A stretch of DNA of 64,000 nucleotides from NCBI GenBank assembly GCA_001414345.1, contig LLCB01000061.1:124001-188000 (forward strand), in the 5' to 3' direction. Position numbers and translations under genes: made by a program. The notes under the pieces are model-generated. The model was not told where the DNA came from and did no database searches. It was given only the letters and a program-made list of their open reading frames with translations. Below are positions 33,201 through 45,924 of the stretch, in pieces; position 1 is the stretch's first letter, and each line of letters starts with the position of its first letter. This DNA comes from Hymenoscyphus infarciens (taxonomy: Eukaryota > Ascomycota > Leotiomycetes > Helotiales > Helotiaceae).

Positions 33201-36200
33201 GATGCCGCCGGGCTGAGTTGGGCTATCAAACGCATGGCTCCGTATTTATTGTACGCCGGTGCTCTCCCATTGCATTGGCATTGAGCCAGCCAAAATCCCA
33301 AGGCTTCAGGTTCCCTCTGCGGTGTGGTGTTCACTGCCCACGGCGAAAGAGCCCACTACCATGGGAAGTCCGGCGATTCAGTTACCCGGTACCACGACCA
33401 AGGGGCGAGCGAGAGTATGGCAATGCAGCACAGAGTCAACTGGAATCCTGGAATCCTGGAATCTGCAGCGTCATACAATTGTTTTGTGCGAAGCGACAGC
33501 GATGATAAAATCAATGGATTGATACTCGCAGGCATATGGACCCCGAACCTCGAAACGGGACAGATGACGAGCGAGAGGCAAGGGGTGTCGCCAAAAGAGG
33601 CGTCTGCAGCATCAAAAAAGAGGCTACGATGAATGGAGGCTACGATGAATCGAGGCTTGCAGAACGCCACCAAATCGTAATTACTTTGATAGCAATCTGT
33701 TTCGTGCATAAAATCTAAATTGCATTGCCATACGAATGGGGAAGAATATCAGCTTTGGTCACCTGCACAAGTCAGAGGAAGAAATTATATGCAGCCTTAT
33801 TGCTATGCTTGGTTGGTCCTAAGTAACAAGTAACCATGCATTGAAGACTCGAGCAAGCATCTTCGTCCCCCATTCAGTCCAAAAAGCAATTCCTTTCCGG
33901 CTCAGATCCGCCTTATGTTCAAGCCATTGCCGGGAAAGATCTTCTCCCTCTTTTAAACTCGGCCTTTTGGCCCCTTGGCATCTGATGTTGTTTCTTATCT
34001 TCCCATTTCAGAGGCCATTCGGAAAGTCGACCCTGTCGTGTGGCGTTTCGAAGGGAGCTTTCCCCAGTCATCCAGCGTCACTCATTCAAGCCTCTTTTCT
34101 CGCCCTGCGCTCTCTATGGCTCTCATGCTGACCATCTCCACCCGGCCTTGGTGTTCATTCAGCCTTTCATGGGGATTTCGGCCTTGCTTTCAAGCCTCTC
34201 GGCATCCATGCTCTCCGTTGTCAGAATGTGTGATTCAGATTCAGGGTTCTCGGCAGATGGGAATTATCCCAATGCAGTTTCCATCACGATATTGAAAACC
34301 AAAGCGTCCATGAGATGTCATTCGTCCAGAATTGTGAAGGTTCAGGAAGATGTTGGCGTCTAAGTAAGTACGTACTCCAGTATACGAGAACACTATAAGG
34401 ACAGGGATTGCTATTATCACCTTTTCCCCAGCATTTTCTAGGGTTTCTTTCGGGAGGATCGTTCCGCCGGGGTTGCTGCCGGGGACGGGCTTGGCTTGGC
34501 TTGGCTTGGTTAGGCCCCTTGCCGGGCACCACAATGACGGACTCTTTTTCTGCTTGAAACTCTCAGCGAAAAGATGAGGAGTAATACTTAAGACTTGCGC
34601 ATATTAATCCTCTTTCGTTTCAGACGGTGGAAAACTGGAGAACTTGAAATCACATGTCGATAATGACGCCGGCCCCCACGCACTTGAAGAAGTGAGCGAT
34701 TGAATAAATGATGGAATACAACTCGATGATGCTATCCAATCTTGTTTCCATAGGAAACATCGGGCCTACTCTGATGGCAAATGTTAGATTCCCTTCGTAT
34801 CGATAAATGAATGCCATTCTTCCCTTTAGCGTCTCGGTTCCCATTGGTCCCTTCATCCAATGCTACTTTGCGCCTTGCGCCATGTTTTGCGGCAGCGCGC
34901 TACATCCCTGAATCGGTTCGTCCAAACAAGTTGTTTTTTTTTTTTAAACTTTCTCAAGGTCGGTTTCAAATCACACTTATCGAGATCGATCTCAGTAGAT
35001 CATTAATGCCCGAAATTCTTCCTGCATGTTGGAAAGCTCGCCCTATTTCTTACTGCTACGATTTGTTTATAGTTGTATTACCTCTCAGATCAGTTGGAAA
35101 TGAAATTCCCAAAGCGTTCTTATGCGCTGGGGGGTGCTGCCCGGGAGCTTGAAGAAAGGCCATGGCTGGCTGGCGCAAGCAAGGACTCCCCCCTCTTGAG
35201 GCTTTCCAACCACCAGATGGATGGCACTTCTTAGCTCGTAGCGTAGACTAGGGCAGAAAGGAAGTCTCCCATCCCGTCCCCGCCTTTACGTCTTTCCAGG
35301 TTGCTGACAAAACCGGTGTGAACTCAATCGTTGGGCATGCCCTCATGACTTCGGGCTGTGCTTCCCCGAAAATCTATCACAGTGCAGTGGCAAACCACCT
35401 CTGAAACATATATATTTTTTTCCAACTTGAAGGAACTGTAGCCTTGGCAATGGTACTCACACACATCCATCACAAGTTTTCTTTGGCTTTATCAGATGAA
35501 TGGACGGTTCCAAAGTTGGGGTCCATGTACAATTCTTCTTTTGGAACCCGACTCCGTTCCTACATACTCAACGACATCGACCGATATCAGATTCAGTTAG
35601 TGCTGCCATCACACTTCTTGAACCGTGGCAACATCTCATTTTTTTCAGCGGTAGTGGAAAAGAAGGTAGGGCTTCACGGACTCACGGGTATGGTTGCTTC
35701 CTAGCTTCCACTTTTGTGAGACTATCAATTCTCAAGCGCTTCTCTCGAAATTTTCCTCTGCATGCCAAAGTCAATTTCTCCACAATGCAATTCCGCAACA
35801 CCAATCGATCTTCACACTGCAGAATGAGGCTTGACGCCAACGTTCGGGAAAGAGGACGATCCGAACGGCAATGGAGAACCCCTTGTCTCGTGATGGATTT
35901 CAACAACGGCTTTATTGGGCCGTCTTGTCCAAGTAAACACTTGCGGGATATCTCTTTCCATCACTCAATCAATATTGTTCCTTTTGGGGAAAGGGAAAAC
36001 ACATCATCACGATGCAGTCCGAACGTCCATCCAAACCAGACCAAACACCACAGGATTGATGAGATGGAGGCGGTCAGCCCCCCTGCCGATACATGGCGGG
36101 CTTCCGTCGCTGCATGAACAATGCATATTTTGTAGAGTGGATAGGATGGGGTGCTATTCTACTTGCCAATGAGGACGGGAGTGGAAAGGCGAGTCAAGAA

Positions 36201-39200
36201 ACGGGCCCCCCTGGTCGAGTGTGGTGGAGAGGAGAACCTTGTCCTTGCAGTTCTTGACGACAGCATCCTCGACGAATCGACGTCTGATGCTTAGATTTCA
36301 ATTTGGATCATTTGGGGGCCAAGAGCACGCACCTCGAGCTGAATACGGTTCCACTCGCAGCCCACAACCTGAACTTCTCGACCACGGAAACAAACGTATT
36401 TACGCGTTGAGAACGAGTCTTCAAGAGGTGGGGGGTGTTTATTTTTGCAATCTCAATCTCGAGATGTGTGATCCTCTTCATGAGGCACGAGGTTTGTACG
36501 AGCGATACCCACCAAAGGGTGAATCCCGCGGTATGGTTTTGGGATTTGGGAAAATGGGAGCACGAAACCAAACGGTCGGCGACCTGGCTCAAGAAACAGT
36601 GGAAACGGACGACTGAGCCGCATTATTCGCCATAAAAGTTACCTCTTTGGGTTACTTGGCATTCATATAGAACCTCTTATCGGACCAAACTAACCCCATC
36701 TTCACTGACAGTGCTACTCAACATACATCATCCACAGGCACTACTGTACTGCTTCACAAGAAACTAGAAGTACAACCATCCATGAATACAAGTCCCCACC
36801 GACTTAGTGCGGAGACAGAGTTCCCGAGAAGCCACGCAGCCACGCAGCCACGAATGCCATCGCCCGGCACCTTGATGAACTTCTTGCGAGTGGTCGCTAT
36901 GGTGCAGAATCGCCGGAAGGACACAGAGAAGGGGAACACAGAATATTTTGGTCGCCGACTTGCCAAATCCTTGGAACACGCTTGCGAAAAACCCAAGGAA
37001 AATTTCCCGGCTTCACAACAAACTCTGAACACGAGTAACTGCGTATCACAATATAACACAACTTCCGTATAATTGTACAAGAACCTCGGAAGCAGCCGAG
37101 TCGATAAAACTTTCTCACCCCTTTTATCTACACCCAGCCAAACTTTCTCTCATGGGACAAAAGGATTTGTGTTCTCTTCAAAAAGATTCCCGTCGGTGAA
37201 GTGGAGTCTTGAAGAGAGCATTGACTCGCCAAACCAAATTGCAGAAAGCAGGGGATATCCAAAGCTCAGAGCCCAGGGAGAACCCACCAGAAATTCGAAA
37301 CTTCAGATCCGCAAGACCTTGCCTTTCACCTTGCCTCTTTTGGGGCTCATTAACCGAAAACAATCCGTCGAGACCCATCTTTTTCAACGTTCAGAAAACC
37401 CAATTTCAAAACTCGTCTCCACACACCACGAGGGAGCCTCACAGGAGCCATTCTCAGCCTCCCTCCAGTTGAGCCTTGAACAGGTCTCCGCAAAAACGAC
37501 GACGAAAAACTCTCACGGCTCCGCCGGCATTATAAAACCCACAACTCGCTTTTCCCAAGAGCCCGGACGCTTTACAGACTTCTAACAAGCATGATCTGAC
37601 ACTTACTGGGAGGTAATGAACACCATCTTTAGCAATCCCGGATAATTCATATCCATGTTTTTTGCGATTGTTGGTGCCCTACGCGCAAGGCAGCCGTATT
37701 TTTTTCCAACAATAAGAGATTGGCAGGAAGATCTGATATCTGATAAAGAAGGGGAATCGCACAGACTTTACTTTACGGCAGTTTAAGTCATGCAGTTCAT
37801 TTAAGTTCATCTGATAACGATAAGGAGAAAGGTGAGCCGCTGCCGCTGCGAAGGTTCAGGAACGGAGGACTCAGACATGTCTTATCCTGTCTAATGTATA
37901 AATAAATCAAAAGCCACATTCGCACCGCAACTTCCAACGCCCTCGAACCTAGTCAAGTGACCGCGAAAAGAAGCGGTGGACCATGCAAGATAAACTACCA
38001 AAAAAAACAACAACTCTAAGCCCTGCTTGCCCGCCAAATTCAAAATAAAGACTCGTAGCCCGGTTCCCCTGTTGACAGTTATGCCAAATGCAGCGAGCCA
38101 ATCTCGCGGGCCCCCTGGAGATGCAGAGGTGGTTTGTCTGTTGAGCAAGATGCCGGGTTCAGGATCGACGATTTGTTTGTTTCATCTTTTTTTTTCTACT
38201 CTCCCCCCTCCCTGAATTGTCAGTCGACCGCACAGACATTTTCACTGCCAAACTACCCTTGCACCTGACCGACAAGGCTAGGGAACTTTCCACGAGAACC
38301 AACCCGTTCCGGCAAAGGTTACTTTGAGGAGGGGCGGCACTTTCAGATTGCAACGCTCCCATTGGAGTCGTTGGGCTTGAGGCCTTCCCCACCTTCCCCC
38401 TTTTCGTCTTCGCACCACGAGACTTTCTCGGAACGGGAAAGGGGGGATAGCTGTCAAAGTGACGATCCCCCACACTGGCACGCCATTGTTTCCTCATTTC
38501 GAAAGGCATCGCAGGGTGCTGGAATTCGCAACTCAAGAGCAGAGAGAGAACCTCTCCACCTTGTTTTCTTTATTCTTTGACCCGAGACTTGGGAAATGCG
38601 TTCGTTTATTCTACAAGGCTCGAACAATTGGATTCTGAATATGTTATCTTTGTTATTTCAAAAGAGTTGGAAGAATTGCAAAAAGGTCAACTGCAATCAC
38701 GAGTTCCTGCAACCCCCCCCCCCTGGTGGAGGTGCGCTCGAGCAGAAGAAATGTTTCCGCCCTGTCGTTATTACTCGTGGCGATGTAATTTTATTTTTCT
38801 CTACGCCCTGACTTGGCGCTCAACCCGAAGCATCTTCAACGTCTGTAGATCCGCGGTTTGAGATGAGCTTAAATTCCGAAGGGGAATATCTCCCCGAGGA
38901 TAACGCCGAGATGGCAGCCTCTTTGATTGTTTTAGGAATGATGTTTTCCACGGTAGGGTAGGGTAGCGTGGTAGAAGCCGGGGTACCTTCTCTTTGACTG
39001 CCGGTTGGAAAGAAGAAGAAGAAAAAAAGGCCATACGGATATGTCCGCAGGGTTGAAGAGTCAAGACTCAAGACATGTTGCGTGATGCCATCTTCCTTCC
39101 CCCCTTGTGCCTGACGGTTGGTTCACCTTTTTCCCAATTCGAAAGGATGTGGGCAGCCTCATGTCGATCGTGACAACGGCGGCTAGCTTTGCCCTCTCGT

Positions 39201-40018
39201 ACCAGTCAGACTGACTGGTGTGAGAGCAGATAACACGCCCAAGGCAATAGCACAACGTCAAAGACCCTACAGGTGACATCGTGATCTTCGGGCCTTTTTG
39301 CTCTCTCTCTTTCCCCAATAATTTCCGTGCCAGTCTAGCAATATCGTCATGAGATCAAGGAAACGTGCGAAGATTCGAGAAAGAAGGAAAGGAAAGGAAA
39401 AAGACCAAGAAAGCCATGACGGACTGACTGACTGACTAGTCGACTGACAGGTTCGGGAAGGTTTTGCCTGCCTACGCAGGCCTCGACTTGCGCCCTCTGC
39501 AGGTGGGTGGACTGACTTTTGCGTATGGATCTAGTACCAATCCCGCTAGAATGTCTCAAACTGTCAGCGCGAAAATTTTTGTTGAGAAAAGGAAGCTAAG
39601 AGTACATACAGTACGACGAATCGACGACGACGTGCCGGCTGAGTAGGACGTTTTTCTCCCCATCTTTCCGACCGACCGACCGACCGGCCCACTGACTGAG
39701 ATGTTTTCTAAGACCGGCAGTTCTTTCTGACTCTTGACTTTCCGCCTTTTGGGGTAAGGGGGCACGAGGAAGTAGTTCGTTGGAGAACCTCGCCTCGTCA
39801 TGTTCACTTGTACGGAATACTCGCAGTCCGAAAGAGCGGGGGGGGGAAGAGAGGCCACGAGGAAGTAGTAGCTGGTATCCAAAGTCTTATTTTCGTTGAT
39901 AATCTGTTTGCGGGTTGAGTCATTTCTTGCTGTGCTGTCAAAGCGAGGGACTAGATCCCAACCTTCTCGCCATGGACAGACCATAAAAAGTGGCAGGAAA
40001 CAAATACCTCAGGTTCGG
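33201..40018. other. gene-free region far upstream of flbC
   Basis: Nearly 7 kb with normal base composition and many short overlapping frames but no recognisable domain. The longest, 35500-36117 plus and 37073-37585 plus, have random-looking content. Short tandem repeats occur, such as CTGA near 39423-39442 and CCGA near 39668-39687. Long non-coding leaders or regulatory DNA of flbC, or a non-coding RNA, cannot be excluded. Confidence 0.45.
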
Positions 40019-40221
40019 ACCTGCCTACCTTTGCCCTCGTTCGTTCCAACTTTCTAGGTTAGGCTACTTTCAAGGAAGTTATCCTCAATAAGTTGGACAA
40101 CATATGGTTAACCTACCTAGGCAGTTCAATAATGAACTTCCATTTGTCCCATTCGATCTAGCTTGATAGTTTCGTCCCTCGTGGAAAGTTGGAATAGCGA
40201 GGGTTAGGTAGGCAGGCAGGT
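40019..40221. repeat. MITE-like inverted-repeat element
   Basis: The left arm 40019-40054 and right arm 40184-40221 are inverted copies sharing ACCTGCCT, ACCT, CCCTCG and TTCCAACTTTC blocks. The right arm has one extra GCCT. The roughly 130 bp between are non-coding and carry a further small inverted pair around GGTTAGGC and ACCTACCTAGG. No clear target duplication was found. Confidence 0.5.
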
Positions 40222-43200
40222 ACGGGTTTGAAGTGTAGTAAGAGCAGGTCTTAGTAACTTTCACTTTCTTGCCAGTTCGTGCTGATTCGCGCTTTTGTCT
40301 TTCCTGGTCCCTATATGTATGCTATTGCTTTGGTCAGGTCACTAGGCGATACAGTCTCTTTTTCTACCTCTTCGTTCCTTCATTGATCTGGTTATTGAAT
40401 GAATATCCCATGTTCATGTTTCCGAATTGAACCGCGAGTAGAATGAACTCCTTGACAGAGAAGTGTTCTTCCTAGGAAGGCCATCGTATGGGTTTCGATT
40501 TATCTTCTTGACTATCTTCTTGGCTTTTTCGAAATTGTCTGTTTTCTCTTGGGCTGAAAGATAAGTATTTAACACCTTGGACGTCTAGGATCTCTAGAAA
40601 TTAGTTCTTACCATGAAAAAATATTATGTGAAGTTTTGCCTTTTGTAGAAGTATATCACTATTATCATCCTCCTCTTCACCTTGAAATTATATCATAATC
40701 ATCTTAAATATTCAAAATTACAAAACCTCTTCAGCTTCCCCGAAGTCTCGGACGGGTGATTGAACTTTCCTTTCAACCTTGTAAGAGACTATTACCTCTA
40801 AATAAAAAAAATACTTTGGAAGAAGGGCTCTATAGTCTCGAGTAAAGTGTACTTCATATACAACTGTATATTACGCCCGGGCCCGTTTATACTTCTTCTC
40901 TCGGTGTAGTTGTGCATCTTCTCTCTCTCTCTCTCCTTTACCTCGCTTATTTTATGTATAAAAAGAAATCACCTTTTTGCTCGCTTACCTCTTGAGTTCT
41001 ACCTATGTTGTTGTTTTCTCTTTCTCTTTCTCTTTCTCTCTTATATTACGAGTTGTTGAAGAAAGTGGGTAACCAAGAAAGAGAGAGAGTCGGAAATATT
41101 TATATCCCTTTTTAAAGAAGGATAAACTCTGTGTACCTAGTGTCACTGTCATCTTTCTTTCAGATCATATACTTGTTCCTCTTTTTCTTGTTTTTGTTCC
41201 CTCACTATATAAATACGGAAGACAGAAAATAGAACGAAAGAGTAGAGAAAGAAGAATCAGGTATATCTCATAATACTAGAAGCCAATTTAGAATTAAAAG
41301 CAGTTAACTTCCAAGTTCCTGCGTTCAAAAAATTTACACTTTCCAACTCTTCTAATTCTTCGGATACAATGTTAGTACCAAATCTGTTTTATAAAAAGTT
41401 TCGAGAAATGCACAATAGTTCGTAGAATACAGCTATAATTCTCATAGTCTTCAAGGATAAGGAGGCAATAACGGCGAGCGCTGGAACAAAAAAGTAAATC
41501 CTACCCGCAAGCAGCTCAACCCATAACTCAATCAGAGATAAACCCCTCCCTCCTCTGTTAAGAAGTTTATACGGAGAAGAAGGAGAGAACACCCCCCGTA
41601 TAAAAATTCAAGGTCCACTCACCCTTTCTTTGGAATCCACAATTAGCTAACAGAAAGAAATTCTAGCGCCGACTCCACGACAATAACTCCAAAATACTTT
41701 AAAAAAAAAAAACTCCAAAAGATTAGCGAAATATCTAGATCTAGATCTAAAAATTGAACGCAAACACCCTGACAGCACTTAAACAAGCGTACATAATCTC
41801 CGCAGGCGCTAAACTAAATTCCACAGCTCCAAAACTTGTTTTATCATCTTCACTTTTCTCTCTTCCATTGCTCGGTATTATTTGGCGGTTGTGTAACCTG
41901 TAAGAAGGCTAGGTTGATTGTGGAAAAGATTTGGTCTAGGGTAGGGGAGTTTCTGTTGAAGAGCTAGCTATTTGGTTGGTGTCGCAAAATAGAGGGTCTT
42001 GCTACATGGTCAGAGAGATAGGGGAAGGGTGTCTATGTAAATAGAGAGGGAAGAGTCTCTAAATTTTTGGTTTGGAAACGAATTATGTACCTTCACCTGC
42101 CTAATAACTTTCGTGGGAGAAAGTGTTGGACGTGAGGAATTTTTTTTTTGGTTGCTATTTTTAGAGAGGAGAGATTTGGTGGTGTCTATTAGGATTTTTT
42201 TTGCCTTAGAGATGGGAATAATTTTGACCATATACCGAGGAGAAGTAGGTAGGCTATTTACATCTTCTATACAGTCAATTACAGACTTAGGCACCGATAC
42301 TTTTATATCAATAGATTGTTAATAATCAGCTCTCGATATAAATTAATACTCTTTTGCTCTAATACAATTAGCGTGATATATTATTAGTAGAAAGGAGACG
42401 ATAATCGATATATATTAGCTTTTTCAAGCTAGTAGCTCTATATAGTAAATAGAAAGCATAAAATAGAATTTACTCTTTTTTTTTTCTAAAGACTAGTTTT
42501 CTTTTATATAAATACTATATTAATAAATCTAGATTAATTACTTTAAGAGAGCTAAGCACTTACTTATATTATAGTATTATATTAATAAAAAAGTATATAC
42601 TTTTCTTAAAGTGGAGCTTATAGATCCTATTAGGTATTAGTATTAATCTACTTTTTAGTAATTATATTAATATATATTAATATATATTATATATATATCT
42701 ATATTATTAGTTAAATTCTACTTAATATAAGAATTATCAGAGCCTCGCTTAATATTTTTTTCGCTAGTATTAGTACCTAAGTCTAGTTAGTTACGATTTA
42801 ATCTCTAATCTAAGTCTTTTTTTATATAATCCGCGCTTTTTTTATTTCTAGGTATATCCTCTCTTTTCTTTTCTTCGAAAAAGATAGAAAATAAAAGAAC
42901 TCTAAAAGAGACCAAACTTAGCTAGGAAGAAGCGCTATAGTTACCTAGCGCTTGTTATAATTTCTTACTATTATAACTTATATACTATAAAAATGCGTTA
43001 AAGAATAGAAAATAGTAGAAAAACCTTCACTTCTGATTAAAAAAATTTCACATTCCCTGTTATAAGATTACTAAGTAAGCTTACTTGCCTCTACTAAGGC
43101 TTTCTATAAAATGAGATTATAAATATAAATATAAACTTCGAGTAATAGAGAATATATAGAACTCTTGGTTCCTGCTCTCTAGAGTATAGAAGCGAGAGAA

Positions 43201-43818
43201 GCAGGAGAGGTCAGAAGCGTGAAGTGTAATAAAAAATTGAAAAGAGGAAATATTTGGTTACTAGCGTGAAATCTGGAGAGTGCCTCATATGAATGTCTAT
43301 GTAGTCTATACCTCGCGATAGACAATTAAAAGTGCCAGCAAATAGCTTTTGTTGTTTTAGCTTCTAAGGTTGACTTAAATGTAAAATCTTTGATATTAAT
43401 AAAATATAATAATAATAAGTATTTTTATATTATTAGTAGTTCTTTATTTAATATAATTATTTGAAAATTATTAGGATAACGAAGTTGATCAGATGAAGTT
43501 CGAAGTTTCCGGAAAGTATTGGCATTTTATTAGTACTAGGTTAGAAACATTTGACAGGATTATTTTAGAAAGTTAAGAAAAACAAATATTGAAATTATTA
43601 CTTTGGATACTGTCTTAAATTTGGGGAAAAAAAGTACGTATTCACTGCTGCTTTTCTTATCGAGCAATAACACCTACTTATGTATCCGATACTTCGTGCT
43701 AATCATACTCGATTCTTTTTAGACTTTCTTCATAATCATATGATCCATTCATCATTGCTATTTATCAACTACCAAGAGTCTAGTCTCTGAGCTGCTGCTT
43801 AGGTGGGCTTTCGAAAAT
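40222..43818. other. gene-free region with a RIPed relic at about 42.3-43.0 kb
   Basis: No supportable gene. Sequence from 42.3 to about 43.0 kb is very AT-rich with TA-dense text like the RIPed elements, so it is probably a degraded repeat; I could not find paired ends. The rest contains CT-rich runs (about 40920-40945 and 41020-41040) and the 3' flank of the mutarotase gene. Confidence 0.5.
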
Positions 43819-44998
43819 TTACTCATCACTCCATCCCCGGTAGACAACCCGACTTCCATACTTCTCTCCCTTCTTCAACAAAACTTGACCTCTCCATTCT
43901 GGAACATTAATAGCATTAACATACCGACTGGGTTCAACACAGAACCCCGATCTCTTTCCTCTCGCCTTGACGCCTTCAACTTCTGGAACATCAATGTATT
44001 TACCAGTATAAAATTGGAAAGCGGGTTCGGTGCTGAGAACTTCGAGGTTGATCTTTGTTACTGGATGGTAAGCCGATACCAATTTGGTTAACAGCTTGGA
44101 GCGGGTGTCGAGTGGAACTTCGGATGCAGTGGAGGGGTCGACTACGAAGCAGTCGTCGATATCTGGATCCTCTTCACCGAGGGAGAAGGCTTTCAGCGCT
44201 TCGACTCCAGGGTATTTCTTTGGTCCGCCAAGAGGGATTCCACCGTCGTCGACTGGGAGGTAGTTTTCAGAGCAAAGGGTTACGAGGGTACCGCCGATGG
44301 TTGGGTTACCGGAGAGGTTGAAGTACCTGTTTTTCACGGTGAGTTAGCATATTTCCACTACTTTATGACAAAGAAGGGAGAACAACATACGAGTGGTTCG
44401 TAACATTAACCGCCGTCTCTTCAACCTCGCCCCCAACCAGCTCGACCAAATATTCAATTCCCAAGACTGCAGCTGTTTTCCCCTCCTTCGTCTTCTGCGT
44501 TCCGGTCGTATAGACCACACTCGCCTCCACCGTTCCGGGGTATCCCTCATCTCCATCCTCACTCCTCAAGGTAAACTTCACGCTCTCACCCCCCTCAATC
44601 TCGCCAACACCCTCCACACCTCTGACACCCACTGGGGTAGGACCATCCCAGATTCTCTTTCCCCATCCCTTTACACCTCCATGTAGAGCATTAACCCCAT
44701 TATTCGCAGCCAGTGTATATTCCTTCCCATTTAGAGAGTCGATTTTCGCATTCTTGACGCGATTGGCGATTCGTCCAATGGTTTCTCCAAAGAAGGGGCT
44801 ATTGAGGGCTTCGTAGTGTGATTGCTTTGGGAAACCTTGGACGATGTTGGTTTTTCCGACGTAGAAGGATTGTATGATGGCTCCGAGGGGGAGGAACTCG
44901 AAAGCGGCTGGAGCAGACATGTTGAAGTATTTTCGATGGGTTCGTTGGAGGATTGGGTTGATTGTGTTGTAGAGAGGTTTGCGGAAGAAGGTGTTCAT
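43819..44998 (-). CDS. aldose 1-epimerase (galactose mutarotase)
   Basis: Exons 44998-44391 and 44326-43819 join across a 64-bp intron (GTATGT...ACAG) to restore the family box TNHSYFNLSG; the encoded protein has 371 aa. It catalyses interconversion of alpha and beta anomers of aldoses, feeding the Leland route. Visible family features are the NRVKNAKI and LHGGVKGWGKRIW blocks, catalytic His202 in NHSYF, acidic DIDDCF (258-263) for sugar binding and catalytic Glu334 in FCVEPSRYVNAIN. The first 26 residues hold five Arg/Lys and no acidic residue and precede a second Met (44920) that begins the conserved domain and would give the usual length of 345 aa. Either start is possible. It is divergent from the Spt10-like gene. 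Confidence 0.93.
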
Positions 44999-45924
44999 GC
45001 GTCGTGGTGGAAGGAAGGAGCGAGTTGAGTTTTGAGAGAAACAGGTGAGGTGAATGGAGATGACGAACTGTGTGTCCTGGCTGTGGTGGAAGTATCACCA
45101 CACCCAAGACGTGAGAAAGGGGCACGAGAGGGGTGGATATCAGGGAATCAGGCTGATCTCGACTTGAAATGGTGGGGTCGAAGCTGCCCATTTTACCCCG
45201 CCAACCTCCTATTAAACCAAGGCAAATTGGCGGGACAAGGTACGCTGATCCCTTGAGCCCGACTTTGAAATTGAAACCTATTATTCTTCTTCTTCGTTAA
45301 GCTGTTGGTTATAACGTACCTTTCAGGGTTAAAGCTGGTATCAACTCGACTGACTGTAGTCATATGAAATGATAGGTACCAGTATTCCCAGGCTCGTTAC
45401 AGGCGCAGGGCCGGAGAATTGTCTCTCGAGACCTCTTGCATCGACCAGCTCTTGAGGTTCTTGTTGTAATTACATCGGTGTTCAAACATATATAGACCTA
45501 CTCCCAGTAAGTAAACGACAGGTGACTACTATATCGTCTCAATTGGAGGTGGATTTGATTCGGGAAGAGGAAGAGCGGGACGGAGAAACAACCCTGAAAT
45601 CTCGGAATGGCCACGTGACCTCGCTAGTACGGATGCCAGATTATTCAATTGAAGTTCTCAGAACAACGTCGAACATCTCATCTCCAGCCCCTTTTCGCTA
45701 CCACACCATCCACCCCAATCAGGAAATTCTTGTCTTTGATCATTGCTTGGATTCTCACATGTTGTGTTGAAATTGTAGGCGGCACACTTTACAGTAGGTC
45801 ATCGTCCAAACAATCCGCGCTCTAGTGCGGGGTAGCAATTGTGCAGTCTATCTATATTACACTCGTCTAACAAAGTAAATAGAGACTTTTGAACCGATAG
45901 TTCGCTTCTCAATTGCTGTTCAAG
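44999..45924. promoter_or_regulatory. divergent promoter region galM-like / spt10-like
   Basis: About 0.9 kb shared upstream region of two divergently transcribed genes. No coding frame is convincing; 44799-45191 minus is a shadow of the mutarotase gene. No specific motif could be assigned. Confidence 0.5.

Noticed and set aside
35500..36117. 205-codon plus-strand frame
   Set aside because: Composition looks random, overlapped by other frames on both strands, no recognisable domain or intron signals.
37073..37585. 170-codon plus-strand frame
   Set aside because: No domain, overlapped by frames on both strands, composition like the surrounding non-coding DNA.
45913..45924. Upstream extension of the Spt10-like protein
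   Set aside because: The first codon there is TTG, not ATG; the first ATG is at 45925.
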